Shown: positions 36,481 to 47,849, counted from the first letter of the stretch. The stretch is DNA of 64,000 nucleotides from Catonia carolina (GCA_035578175.1 JAQMRL010000008.1:60816541-60880540), one strand, 5' to 3'. A program made the numbers and translations. Notes: generated from the sequence alone by a model not told the origin.

Positions 36481-38040
36481 CTGCACCGAAAAGAGTCTAA
36501 AGCGATCAAAACCACCAAATACTTTTGCCGGGGATAGTCAGTAAGGTTCAGATTTTGAGGTGAGGCCTTCAGGTGGTGGCCTTGGATAGGTCTAGCATCT
36601 TCTCTACTAAAGAGGAGAGCCTATGGTTTAAAACCGAAGTGCTAAGTCGGCTAGAGCGAGTTTACTCTATTCCATCAACTTTACTCATATGGTGACTTTA
36701 GACCAAAATACTTTATTACAGCAAAGGGAAAATGAAAAAATTAAAAATTATCAAAAAGAACGTTCTCAGGAAAATTCCCCCCCCCCCGAAAGTTAGTGGA
36801 GTAATCGCTTTAAAGAAAGAATCAAAAGCAAATTTATATGAAGATTCAGAATCACTAGAAGAATAGATAATTAAATGCAGAATTAAATTTACGGTCAGAC
36901 GATAAGAATGAACAGACAGAGATTAAACAAACAAACTTTCGATAGTATTTTCAGCCGTAGGCGATTAATTAGCTTGGTTTTCAGACAACAGAAAGAGAAT
37001 GAGAAATATAAGATTCCGGAATCGGATTACTGGGAAAGAAAATCATTGGGAAAGGTTTTTCACAGTTGTAATTCTTTCCAGTTGCAACTAACAATGGAAG
37101 TGACTGTTGATGCTTGAGTTTAGGGATCAAATTATTAAAACCCCTCCTCTTGTTGACGGTAAAATTACCGATTTTGATGTACCGTACTTGAAAATTGAAA
37201 CAAAGTACAGCTCTTTCTGATTATAAAAACCTTTCGGTAGAAAATCTGTCTCCTTTCGAAAATATTACAACTTTTATACTTGAAATTCTTACGTTAAACT
37301 CTTAGTTTCTCGTTATTATAATTTTACGTGATAAATCTTATAAAAATCAGTTTGTTCTAAAATTATAAGGTTGCAATGTACAGCAAAAGTACATAGAACA
37401 AAAGTTACATAAAATCTAACATCCTGAAAAGTTTGTATTTTATGGTAATTTTACCAATTCAGTAATTTGCTGTACAGAACAGTATTAAAATTGCTTCATT
37501 CCATGTTGATTCGTTCCAGATGTTGACCACCCAAATTTTTAAATGTCAAAGGTACAGCATAAAAGTAAAATTTAAAATGTAGTTCTTAAAGACTAGCCGA
37601 GAAATTAGGTGCGATTTACCGAAAATATTATGTATTATGTAAAACAAATTACATGACAAAATACAATTTGTCCCAGTTTTGAAAACTAACCAATCGTTAT
37701 TCATAATAGGTGTTATAAACTACAATATAGAATTTTATGTTTACATTATTTTAACATAATGCCCCAATTCACGCGACTTAACTAAACATGATATGACACC
37801 ATAACATAAAATCAATGTAAACTTATAAAATTTAGTACGTGTATGTATGATAATAACAAATTCCATACAATTGAAATAAAATTTAAATTTATTGCATATT
37901 TCATTTTCATATTTATTTACTAACATTCAGTGAGCGTATAAAATGTTATTGATTAAAAATTTAAACGTTATTTCACATATTTTTAAAAATCCTTAATTTT
38001 TTAAAGTTGCATTCTGTTCAGTTTACGTACAATAAGCAAC
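36480..38040. other. Spacer; GC-richer 36480-36700 unassigned
   Basis: 36480-36700 differs in composition and may be part of an element I cannot name; beyond it the DNA is AT-rich. A run of nine C occurs at 36779. No gene supported. Confidence 0.3.
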
Positions 38041-38044
38041 TTCA

Positions 38045-38318
38045 TGTCCCAATGAAATGAGAATGATATGTACGACTTGTAAATGAGGCGTAGTTTTGTA
38101 CAGACTCAGTCGATCATTCTTGAGAGAGTACGGTTAATTAAACTCAAACGACAAAAGTACACAGGTAACAACTATCTAGTACTCAAAACCAAAATTAACT
38201 ACCTTAACTACGATTTGAACCATGGAACCTTTGTCCTCAAAAATCAGCTGTTAAATAGCTGACTCGCGGCGGCGACGACTTTACTGTTAGATCAACCCGG
38301 TGGGTTGTAATTAGATTT
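38045..38318 (-). mobile_element. tRNA-derived SINE, fifth type, copy a
   Basis: The minus strand runs CAACCCACCGGGTTGATCTA (tRNA head start), GGTTCAAATCGTAGTTAAGG (B box), then a ~150-bp body with CGTACTCTCTCAAGAATGAT and ends TCATTTCATTGGGACATGAA. Copies b and c lie at 38373 and 38998. Confidence 0.75.
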
Positions 38319-38372
38319 TTTTTTGGCCCCAAAAAGTCTTCGTCGCAATCAGTTCAATTAAGAAAAATAAGT

Positions 38373-38640
38373 AGCCCCGTGACCCAATGAGATGAGGATA
38401 ATAATTATAACGTGTAAATGAAATGTAGTCATGCCGACCATTCCTGAGAAAGTATGGTTAATTGAGCCCAAGTATCAAAGTGTACCGGTAACTATTGTCT
38501 AGTATTCAAATCCGTATAAAAGTAACTACCTTTAATAGGATTTGACCCACGGAACCTTCGTTTCCGAAAATCAGCTGTTAAACAGCTGATTTTATTACTA
38601 ACTGACTTTATCACTAGACCAACCCGGTGGACCAATTGAC
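38373..38640 (-). mobile_element. tRNA-derived SINE, fifth type, copy b
   Basis: Same orientation as copy a and about 55 bp from it. The order of blocks is identical: CACCGGGTTGGTCTAG, GGGTCAAATCCTATTAAAGG, CTCAGGAATGGTCGG and CCTCATCTCATTGGGTCACG. Confidence 0.75.
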
Positions 38641-38997
38641 ATTGAGGGTCTTTTTTCAAGATGTCCCTGGTTCTTAAACAGTTAAAACCATTTTTGAAAG
38701 AAATATAATTTTTCATATCTGGAGTGGTAGGTACTCTTAATTTTGGGGCTGAAGACTCATTCAAAATGCCCTCGGACGTTAGTTAAGATTTTCATTTTTG
38801 AGTCTTAGCCCATTTGGTGTACGCAACAAAGCAAACACGTAAATCTTCAAAATAATATTGGCTTCAGAAGTCAAGAGACGTAAAGATCCGTTCAAATTTG
38901 GATTTTAAATGTTTTTAATTAACACAATACTTTCTCACTGTATCCTATAGCCTAGATTGGGTTCCGAGAAAGTAAAATTCAATGTTTTAATAATTTG

Positions 38998-39690
38998 ATC
39001 CACCGGATTGGTCGAGAGCAATAGTTTTCAGATGGTGGTACGCATGCACCAGAAGTGGTACGCGAAAAAGTACACAAAACACTTATTTACTAAATAAAAT
39101 ATAAAACTAGTCTTTCACTTCATTAAATCGATTTTTTAAAATTAATACGATAGTAAGAGCAGGATTAAAAAAAGTACCTAACATTTGTACAAGGTGAGAG
39201 GAAGTGGGTTCACAGTAGATACATATTTTTATAATTATTTATAAGTTGTGGTTTTCTGCGCAGAATAGACAGTCTGCAGTGTAGCAAGAACGTTCAACCA
39301 TCCCTCCCTGCCTATATGCCTCATCACTGTATATACATGAGACATCTAACGTAATCTATCTTTGGTTGTGGTATTGGTACACCTAGATTTCTTAATATTT
39401 CAAGTGGTACTCTGGGACAAGAAAACTGGGAACCCTTGGTCTAAAGGTAAAGTCGTCGTCTCGAGTCAGTTGCTTAACAGCTGATTTTCGAAGATGAAAG
39501 CTCCATGGTTCAAATCCTAGTAAAGGTTAACTTTATACGGATTTGAATACTAGACAGTGGTTGCCGGTGTTCTTTGATGGTTGGGGTTCAATTAACCATA
39601 CTCTCTCAAGAATGGTCAGCTGAATCTGTACAAGACCACATCTCACTTACACGTCATACATATCATCCTCATCTCATTGGGTCATGGGAT
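38998..39690 (+). mobile_element. tRNA-derived SINE, fifth type, copy c, split by a hAT-like element
   Basis: The head ATCCACCGGATTGGTC (38998-39014) is separated from the rest (GTAAAGTCGTCGTCTCGAG, TTCAAATCCTAGTAAAGG, CTCTCTCAAGAATGGTCAGC, CATCTCATTGGGTCATG) by the insertion at 39019-39438. Joined, it matches copies a and b in reverse orientation. Confidence 0.75.
39019..39438. mobile_element. hAT-like non-autonomous element in SINE copy c
   Basis: The left end CAATAGTTTTCAGATGGTGG and the right end (reversed) CAAGGGTTCCCAGTTTTC resemble CAG-GGTTC-CAA hAT termini. The 8-bp flanks GTCGAGAG (39011-39018) and GTCTAAAG (39439-39446) agree at six positions, as an aged hAT TSD would. No coding capacity. 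Confidence 0.65.
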
Positions 39691-39699
39691 TTAATATTG

Positions 39700-40320
39700 T
39701 TCTTAAATTGAACATATTGCAACGTAAACACATTAGAAATTAAAAAGAATAATTTATGCTGCATACAATTATATAATAATAATAATTGGGTATTTCTATC
39801 TTAAACTTCGTATAAATTTTTTATTGAAAAGAAAAATTATCTAGACCTGATCTAGTAGTAATTTCTAGAAAATTAATCTGAATAATAATGCATGATAATA
39901 ACACGAAATATATGCTAAAGAAAACAAATAACAAATTAACATGTTAATAATGATAAGAACCTGAAAAAATAATAACAAAAATACAAAAAAAACCTGTAAA
40001 CTGTATGATTATAACAAATTACCTTGACATACAGAATCAAGGAAATCAAGGCAGCAGTGTCAAGTTGTATGTAATGATTGTTTTTGATTATTTTCTTCGA
40101 GTTGTTATTGTTCTTCTTCGTTTCTTCTTTTTATTTGTATCTGTCGATACATTTTGGTTGTACTGGATATACACAGTGCCGTCAAAAGTTTAAGCTTCAT
40201 AAAAAAAGAAACAAAATTTAATTTTTCTTACTAAAGGTTTCCTGCGATCTCTCTGTAGATAGATTTCTCTGTAGACAGTCACTTTTCCATATCCCCACAA
40301 TTTACCACTTCACACTGGTA
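39700..40320. other. AT-rich spacer
   Basis: No supported feature. Confidence 0.4.
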
Positions 40321-40324
40321 TTCA

Positions 40325-40965
40325 CTGACTTGCGCCCATTTTCAGATTTTCAAGTTAACAAATTAACTTGTATACACTTCTTTTCATCAAATTAATTCTG
40401 GTGTTCCCCAAGGCAGTATCTTGGTAACGTGCTCGCCTCTCATCATGCGGTCTTGGGTCCGAATCCCATTCAGACAGGGCATATTTTCATACGTTACAAA
40501 AAAAATCATTTCATCCTTCACCGTCTGCATTAGCAGTAATTGCAGAAGAGTCGGACGTTAAACCAAAAAAAAAAAAACAAAAAAAATACCGGAGAGCAAT
40601 AACACAACCATCGCCACTTTTGCTGATGACACAGCTCTATTAGCAACAGAAGACTCTTCCTTTGGGGCTACTAAAATACTACAAGACCATCTGAGTATAG
40701 TTGAGAACTGGTGTAAGAAATGAAAAATTAAGATAAATGACGACAAATCGAGACATATTAGGGCTAAATTTACTTTGAGGAAAGACACATGTCCACCGAT
40801 ACGAATAAATGAAAGACCAGTTCCTCAGTCAGATGATGTAAAGTACTTGGGAATGCACTTAGATCGACACCTTACCTGGTCCAAACATATTTGGAACACA
40901 CACAAAAGACAGTAAAGTAAATTGAAGAGATTCCATCTTCCTACAAACTCACGTAGTAAAATTAT
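40325..40965 (+). mobile_element. Jockey-like LINE RT fragment containing a SINE
   Basis: NSGVPQGSILG (about 40395-40425), then after the SINE ESNNTTIATFADDTALLATE with an intact FADD box, HLSIVENWCKK, an in-frame stop, and DDVKYLGMHLDRHLTWSKHI. These are RT motifs B', C and thumb of Jockey-clade LINEs in the correct order. The segment between B' and C is replaced by a SINE. Further stops and truncation at about 40965 end it. Confidence 0.75.
40423..40580 (+). mobile_element. tRNA-derived SINE, fourth type, fused into Jockey RT
   Basis: Identical in long blocks to 34719-34895 (GTGCTCGCCTCTCATCATGC, GGGCATATTTTCATACGTTA) but lacking its first ~20 bases. It joins the LINE at the shared TTGG. 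The 3' part continues GAAGAGTCGGACGTTAAACC and an A-rich tail. Confidence 0.75.
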
Positions 40966-40989
40966 AATTCAGAGTAACGTTCAGTCAGT

Positions 40990-41765
40990 TTATTGAGTTT
41001 TATTTTTCAGAAAAAAATTAAAGGTCAAGAAATTTTGGTCTAAACAAATTCAAGAAGTTATGATTTAATGTAACCAGTTATTTCTTTTTGTCTTTCAAAA
41101 TGTTCTACACAGTTCATATAGAATTTGTACAATAAATAACTTATCAAATTTACAACAACTGGTAAATAAATAACTCGTATTAACCTTTTTTAAATAAGTG
41201 CATTTAATTTGTACGACCTAGTTAAATAATATTAGCCATTTCTTTTAATCATTAAGGAAGTTTAATAACAATATTCAGATAATGTGCCTAGATCTTTCCA
41301 ATAAAACACCATACAGCCAGGTCAGCAAGTTCAAATAAAAAATATTAAAATAACTTCTAGAAAAGATAAAAAATTATATTGCAATTACTTTCAGTGTGAC
41401 TATCACGTTTAAAAAGACTGATGCATTGTTTTGCACGAAATATTTTTTTCTATTTTAAAAATAGTAAACCAGCTGATAAATTTAAGTTTATATATTATAT
41501 TTTTTTTAATTTGGCCTAATACTTATGTTTTGACGTATACTAATGTGTCGAAACTCGATTACTAACCGTTTCGAAGACTGACAGTTTACGATGAATATCA
41601 ACATGAAAAATATATGTAAATTATTCAATACTGGAGTATTTGATTTCTCCAAACGAACAATGTTTAGTTTGTATCCCATGAATTAGCATACTTCTTGGAA
41701 AAATTTTAACCAATTCAACAGAAGGATGTGTTGTTTCCACTACACATAAATATTTATTTATTTAT
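40990..41765. other. AT-rich spacer
   Basis: No supported feature. Confidence 0.4.
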
Positions 41766-41767
41766 CT

Positions 41768-42142
41768 TTGTGTTGTTTATGTCATTAGCTGAAAGGCTGG
41801 GTTGAACCTCTAGAGGCTTAACTAAGTAAAACGAGGAGTGAGGTGGTTTAACATGCCTTCCTCACTGAATGGAAAAGTATGTTTATCAGCTGAAAGCATT
41901 CTACTTTCCACCCTGTAAATGATACCTTCACTTCATTCACTACAGGGTCATGCTCTATAATGAAATTTATTACTCTTAGAGGAGATAACTGTGACTAGTA
42001 TCTTTTACACCTCTACTTCTTCTGTTCTTAAATGCTTCAGTCATATGATTGGCTGGCCATGTGATAAGAAACAGAACTATCTTTTGTAGCCCTGGAAGTA
42101 GCAGACTGAGTACAAATAATTTAACACTGTCTGCCTGTTATT
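41768..42142 (-). mobile_element. SINE-390 copy 7
   Basis: Minus copy from the tail (TGTTGTTTATGTCATTAGC) to CTGCCTGTTATTG. About 20 bases around the GCATGCCAGGCCC block are deleted at 41890. TSDs not resolved. Confidence 0.75.
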
Positions 42143-42144
42143 GT

Positions 42145-43285
42145 ATATAATTATTGTTGCTAAACATAGAGTAAAAATCTTGGTTACCACTCAGTTTAAT
42201 AGGTTACAGCATTTAGAATTTTGACAAATACAACAATAACCACAATTTTATTTAGATTTCCGAATCTCTGAAATTTAAAAACTGAAAAAATTATTAATTA
42301 CGTAGAAAAATTCAAAGTAAATTGTTTGTAACTCTGGAATAAAATCACACGGAATTAAGAATATGGATAATGTTATGGATAATAATCCGTACAAATTTAT
42401 TTTCTTCCTTTGTACATAACTGATAATTATTGTACGAGTCTTTTACATCAATTTTAAGGAACGTCAACTCCGGAGATGGAGTAGCGACATCATTTTGTAA
42501 TAAGTAATTTTCGATGGTGGGCTACACATAATTACGTGAACCGTTTACAGAAAATTTACAGCTGGAGCCCAATATTGAGTGGTGACCTCCTTTAAGTCTC
42601 AAAGCACATTTTATCTTATTTCGTAATCATCTTACTCACTCGTTTTTTTATGTACAGTTGTGAATTTTCCTAATAAAGTTAAAAAAATAATTAAGGAATT
42701 ACGTCAGATAAGAAAATCATTTACGTCTAGCAGAAATAATTCTGTAGGTATTGTAGTATTTCTGTAGGTATTGTTAAAGAAATAATATGTTAATCTTGCT
42801 TTGTTACATTTAAAAATTACAACAAAAAATTTGAGAACAAAGCTGTGATATTTTTAGAAGTACAAAAGATGACGCGATTTTTGATACAATGAACTTACTA
42901 ACAATACTTTAAAATGTAATTACAAAGTATTTATTTAGGTATTAAATATATTACAATGGAACTTCATACAAAACATTTTCTAACCAAATAAATGCAAAAT
43001 AAAATGCAAATAGGTTTTAATTGTTCTTGAACATTCCTTACAATTTTAAAAAGTTTAGACTTTTAATACGCCTGAAATTTAAAACATAAAAAACAAGTTT
43101 TTTTATAGGTAACATTTCCGAGATTTTCATTTAATTATCACAAATTCCGAATATCCGGAATACCCGGTTATCGTGAAACAAGAGTTTCTCAGCATGTTTA
43201 CAATCTTCATAATTTCTAGTCAGGTGACAAATCATTTCAGTTTACTTTTTGCATTATCCTATTAGAGTAAAAGATTTCGGAAAAT
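42145..43285. other. AT-rich spacer
   Basis: No supported feature. Confidence 0.4.
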
Positions 43286-43287
43286 TT

Positions 43288-43350
43288 GGCAGATCTAACC
43301 GGAAATGGAACTCGAGATCTCTAGCAGAGAAGCACTTCCTTGGAAAAATA
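43288..43350 (-). repeat. tRNA-derived SINE remnant, second type
   Basis: Diverged relative of 18472-18550 (GGAACTCGAGATCTCTAGCA, AGAGAAGCAC). Only the head region is recognisable. Confidence 0.4.
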
Positions 43351-43677
43351 GCTTTTGAGCTGTAAAGAATGGGAAATCTTCTTAAGTCAAAAAAACATAA
43401 ATTTTTAAATAAATACTGGCTTCGCGTGGTTAAATAGGAGTAATGTTTTCAATTACCGCATTATTGAGTTGAATGTGGTCTGATTTATGAACCCAATAAA
43501 TTTCGAATAAGACCAGTTAAGACCCGAACCAGGGGTAGTTATTGTAAAACTGAAGGGTTGAACAGACAAAAAGTACTAATATTAGTTCATTTTCTAAAAT
43601 ATAAGGACTTATTTTTCAAGACAAGTAGAATAAATCTAATGACAACGATAACTTAAGTGAACTAAATGCTTCTTTTC

Positions 43678-43945
43678 TTCTTCTACCGCTTACGGATTTG
43701 GCGTTACGCCTGTTCCAGCTTCAAACCACCTTTCCCTTGGTCTACCCAAACTTCTTCTTCCCATTGGGCAATATTGCAATGCTCGGACTGAAACCCTTTC
43801 ACTTGCTATTCTGGTGACATGATTTTTCTATCGAGTCCTGTACTTGCTCATTTTCTCTAGGATGGTTTCGTCTCTACCCAGTTTTCTCATGCCACTATTG
43901 CGAATCTGATCTTGCAGGGGCCATCCTTTCACCGATCTCATGAAC
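43678..43945 (-). mobile_element. EN-RT LINE C-terminus with GAA-rich tail
   Basis: The minus frame reads WPLQDQIRNSGMRKLGRDE, ILEKMSKYRTR, stop, then RALQYCPMGRRSLGRPRERW and a terminal PNP stop. It is the same end as 13945-14585 and continues into AGAAGAAGAAAAGAAG, a short GAA tail. Confidence 0.75.
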
Positions 43946-44103
43946 TAAACGCTTAAATCTAAAATTAAGGACAGTCTACTGAACTTAAAAGATCGAAAAT
44001 GTTACAACGGCGTTTGTCAACGTACAGTATTCCAAAAGATTTTCGTAGTCTAAGAAAAATTCTGAAAATTATTTGATATAATTCCATCTTTCTAACTTAG
44101 TTA

Positions 44104-44385
44104 CAGTATTCAGATGAAATAAAGTTCCCTAGCCGTGGGAGTGAGAGAATGCATAACGCTGTCACTCGTACAAGCCATACGCGCCATTCCAATAACATTG
44201 TATAATTTTACTCATTGCTGTGAGCAAGCGTTTATCCATGCAGTAAACTAACAAGCAAGATAACGACTGTAGTATGTTTTCAGATTTAGATTATAACGGT
44301 AAAGACCTTTGGGCGCATGCGTAGTTATGCCACATATCTCCCTCTCACTCGCTCGGCTATGGGACATCAATTCATCTGATATCTG
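44104..44385. mobile_element. 282-bp MITE with long inverted ends, TA-flanked
   Basis: Left CAGTATTCAGATGAAATAAA and GTTCCCTAGCCGTGGGAGTG; right, reversed, CAGATATCAGATGAATTGAT and GTCCCATAGCCGAGCGAGTG. The inverted repeat extends about 60-70 bases with mismatches. TA dinucleotides at 44102-44103 and 44386-44387 fit a Tc1/mariner-type TSD. No coding capacity. Confidence 0.7.
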
Positions 44386-44686
44386 TAGACTGAATTGTTC
44401 CGTTTAGAACTTTTACTACTAGCAAATACCGATTTATATATTAAATAAAGATCTTACACCTTAAGATCTTAAGATCTTATTTAGTGCATTTTTCAATCAC
44501 TGCAGCAGTTTTGTTTTTATTTTGGTTATAAACACATTTTCGGAATTTGTTTGAAAAAATGTTAAGTTTACCGAATACAATTTGTGTAAATTTTTAGCGG
44601 TTGTCTTTTGTTAGAAATGTTTTCTAGTTATTGGTAGCAATTTTTGAAATTGTCATCTATCATTTTCCTTTGAAACTTCAAGAGAT

Positions 44687-44925
44687 AACAACAAACAATT
44701 TTCGGATTCGTAATCTACACAAAAAGTTAGTGAGCCTTAATTAGGTTTGAAGTTCCGGTTTTGACCGGAAGTGGCCCATAACCAGAATTTAATAATTTGA
44801 ACTCAGAAACTGCATGAAATAGCAACAAACAGGTTTCGGATTCGCAATCTACACAAAAAATTAGTGGGCCTGAATTGAAATTGGAGTTCCGTTTTGACCG
44901 GAAGTGACCCAAAACCGGAAGTAAA
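44687..44925 (+). repeat. Two-unit tandem repeat, 134-bp period
   Basis: AACAAACA..TTTCGGATTCG at 44690 recurs at 44824 with the same following order: AATCTACACAAAAA, TTAGTG, GTTTTGACCGGAAGTG. The second unit is slightly truncated at its right end. Confidence 0.8.
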
Positions 44926-44944
44926 AAACCAAATTTATACTATG

Positions 44945-45665
44945 TAGACAGTGCACATAGACACTGAGCCATGTGGCTCTGTCGGTTTCAAATCCGATAA
45001 CTAAACCAAAGCTTCGGATTGTGAATTCTAGCAGAATCTGGGTCTAACTTATTAACACAATTTAAAAAACTCCTGTTTAATTATGTTTATGCAACTTTTT
45101 AATCATGTACATAGAAATGAGAAGTTCTTTTTTATATTTATGGTATACCTATCATCAATGGTACAGATGTACTTATATTTAGTCTAGACTGTACTATCCC
45201 AAATACACTTCACAGTTTTAAAGATAATTACGGTTAATGCATTTACAAAAATAACCAGCAGCATTATTAATATTCTTCCTCGTATTTTAAAAACATAAGA
45301 CAACTTCTCACTGACACGTGTAAGATATTACAATTTAATTTTAAATTGCCATGTATTAAAAACCTGTTAAATAACACATGGAATAACTTAAACGAGAAGT
45401 CAACGGCCAAGTTTGTAGTAATTATGAATCCATAAATCACATCACGTCAAATTCTTTCCCACTTCTTAAATTATTCAAAGTTTTGTCTAAAATTGTAATA
45501 ACAAAATTAGTTTATAAAGATTAATATCTAAAAACTGTACTTTGAAAAAGTACAGAAATATCTTTATCGGTTTATACTCCTTTTGAAAAGTATAAAATTA
45601 AGTGATTTACCTTGTGTACAATAAATTGCCAAAAGTGGATCTAAGATTTTAAGTTCACGTTTTTG
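44945..45665. other. AT-rich spacer
   Basis: No supported feature. Confidence 0.4.
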
Positions 45666-45667
45666 TA

Positions 45668-46930
45668 CTGTGTGGCAAAGATTTGATTGCCCCTTGCGGA
45701 GAGGAGGAGAATCGATCCGCTACTAGCGTTCTCAATAACATTTCATTATGTACCAAGTCCAGTGTACTATTTATTAGCAATTATATGTTATATTAATTGT
45801 TAAACGTTAGACATAAAACAAAATACTATTTATATTAATACTACATATGATATCGTAATATTATCATATTGGTAATATTTTAGTATACATATTTCATTTG
45901 TTGTTGTTTAGGTCAACAGCCGAAAGGCTGGTTTGAACCTGTAGAGGTTTTACTAAGTAAAATGAGGAGTGAGGTGGTTTACCATTGCCTTCCTCACTGA
46001 GTGGAAAAGTACGCTTATCAGTATGCCGGGCCCTCTGAAAAGCACATATTTTCCACTCTGTAAATGGCAACTTCACTTCATTCACCACAGGGTCTGGCTG
46101 TACAATGAAATTCATTACTTTCAGAGAAGATAACTCTGATTAGTGTCTTTTACACCTCTACCTCTTCTGTTCTTAAATGATTCAGTCATTTTATTGACTG
46201 ACCATGTGATAAGAAACAGAACTATTTATTTTAGCCCTGCAACGAACAGATAAAGTGTAAATAATATGACACTCCACCTGTCTGTTATGGGCAAATATTT
46301 CATTTATATATACCTATATAAACAAACTGTGAATACACTAATCTACAATCAGTGACATTTTCAAACGCCCATATTTAGAGGTCCTTAACTTTTGAAGGGG
46401 TCATCAAAATTTCGTGATTCTTTCACAAAAAATAAGTTCACCCTTTAAACTACAATTCATACGCTGCATGTATATGGAAATAATTATAAGCCGAAAACTT
46501 TCTTGCGACAAGATTTTTTCAAGTCCGGGCGTACTTCAATCAAATTTTTTTACAAAATGAGTGACTTTTGAAATCACTAACAAATATACATTTTCATTTA
46601 ATCTGTAAGTGTTCTCAGTATATCCTGATCCCGTATATGGATGTTTTTACAATTTCAGGCTTCCAGTTAATACGTAATCACCGTGAAAACGAAAAATCGT
46701 GTCACGGCTCTTATTTTTTTCTTCTTAAAATCACTAATAACTTTTTAACCGTTTAATTTATCGTAAAAGTCTTTAGGACAAAAAAGATGCGTTTCATTAT
46801 TTTACATAAGACTAAAGTATTTTACAGTGTTATAAAAATATTTTTTTAAAAATGAAATGTTATTGAGAAGGCTAGTAGTGGGCCGATTTTGCTCCTCTCC
46901 GCAAGGGGCAATCAAATCTTTAAAACACTA
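45668..46930. mobile_element. DNA transposon/MITE with ~80-bp TIRs, carrying a SINE-390
   Basis: 45666-45747 and the reverse complement of 46851-46932 align without gaps over about 80 bases (GATTTGATTGCCCCTTGCGG and TTCTCAATAACATTTCATT identical; about a dozen mismatches in all). TA dinucleotides at both outer edges fit a TA TSD. Without the nested SINE-390 and its TSD the element is about 857 bp and non-coding. Superfamily not certain; Tc1/mariner-like by the TA. Confidence 0.75.
45900..46294 (-). mobile_element. SINE-390 copy 8 (full length, 11-bp TSD)
   Basis: From GTTGTTGTTTAGGTCAACAG to CTGTCTGTTATGGGCAA. ATATTTCATTT flanks both sides (45889-45899, 46295-46305). A 73-codon frame, starting MNFIVQPDPVVNE, is homologous to the one in copy 2 and to broken frames in the other copies. 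Confidence 0.85.
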
Positions 46931-46954
46931 TACATTCGACTATGGTTTTGTTTA

Positions 46955-47115
46955 AGGTGATCAGAAATTAGGAACGTTTAGAGCAGTGATCATTTCAACA
47001 TGCTTATACGCCAGGAGTCCTGCGTACGATTCTTAGTAAAGTCTGGAATTTGTACATCACTCATTTTTGTATATCACCTTACATCATCTGAATTAGCCTT
47101 GATGTGCAAAACAGT
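46955..47115 (+). repeat. tRNA-derived SINE, third type, decayed copy
   Basis: GGAGTCCTGCGTACGATTC (degraded B box), AGTCTGGAATTTGTACATCA, TATCACCTTACATCATCTG, parallel to 22680-22790. Confidence 0.5.
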
Positions 47116-47186
47116 GATAAAAGTTTAAATTGAAATTAAAAGACCCCTGACAGAAATTTATATTAAATTTATATTAATTTATATTA

Positions 47187-47640
47187 AAGCTACAATCTTA
47201 AATAAAAAACATTTTTTTCAACGAGAGCACAGGTCTCCCAAAAAATACAGCAAAATGGTGCATATCCTGTCTTGTAGGTCATAAAAAACGTAGTAATCAA
47301 ACGATTTTTTTTTAAATCGTAGGAGCCGTTTTTGAGAAAATCTTAAAAAATTTAAAAATTGCCCGAAAACTACTTTTCCGATTTTGAGGAATCGTAGCTA
47401 ATAAAGAACACTCTCAATCAAGTCACCTTTCAAACAAAAAATCTAAATCAAAATCAGTTCATCGGTTTGGAAGCTACAATGCCACAGACATACAAATAAG
47501 TGAATAATTTTTTTTCTTTTATTTTTAAGATTGCGGCCTTAATATGCATTTTAGAACAAAAATGTATATAATCAACGTTGTAGAACCTTTAAATACCTAC
47601 AACTTTTAAACATCCTTTTGTAAACTGCAATGCCACGAAC
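47187..47640. mobile_element. TG-element-related composite with inverted ends (copy 4)
   Basis: The left part is in reverse orientation (GCTACAATCTTAAATAAAAA, TCGTAGGAGCCGTTTTTGAG) and the right part in forward orientation (TTTTAAGATTGCGGCCTTAA, TATGCATTTTAGAACAAAAA). The middle (ACTCTCAATCAAGTCACCTT, ATCAGTTCATCGGTTTGGAA) belongs to the repeat seen at 54838-55240. The result is a rearranged, partly inverted copy. Confidence 0.6.
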
Positions 47641-47849
47641 AGAAACACACGTTTAACTTATAACAACCATCGTCTTTTTCCGTCGGGCGTTAAAAAAATG
47701 TAAACCCAAACAAGAAAAAGGAACAATTAGCCTAGTGCCGCAAAATTTTCCAAACCGTTCCTTAAGTACAAAACATTTCATTCCCATTCTACCTTCATTA
47801 TATTTGTTTACTAGCATCTCCGCGCGGCTTCGTACGCGAAACATGTGTC

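Noticed and set aside
45894..46115. 73-codon frame as a host gene
   Set aside because: It lies inside SINE-390 copy 8 and is broken in most other copies. It is kept as a family feature only.
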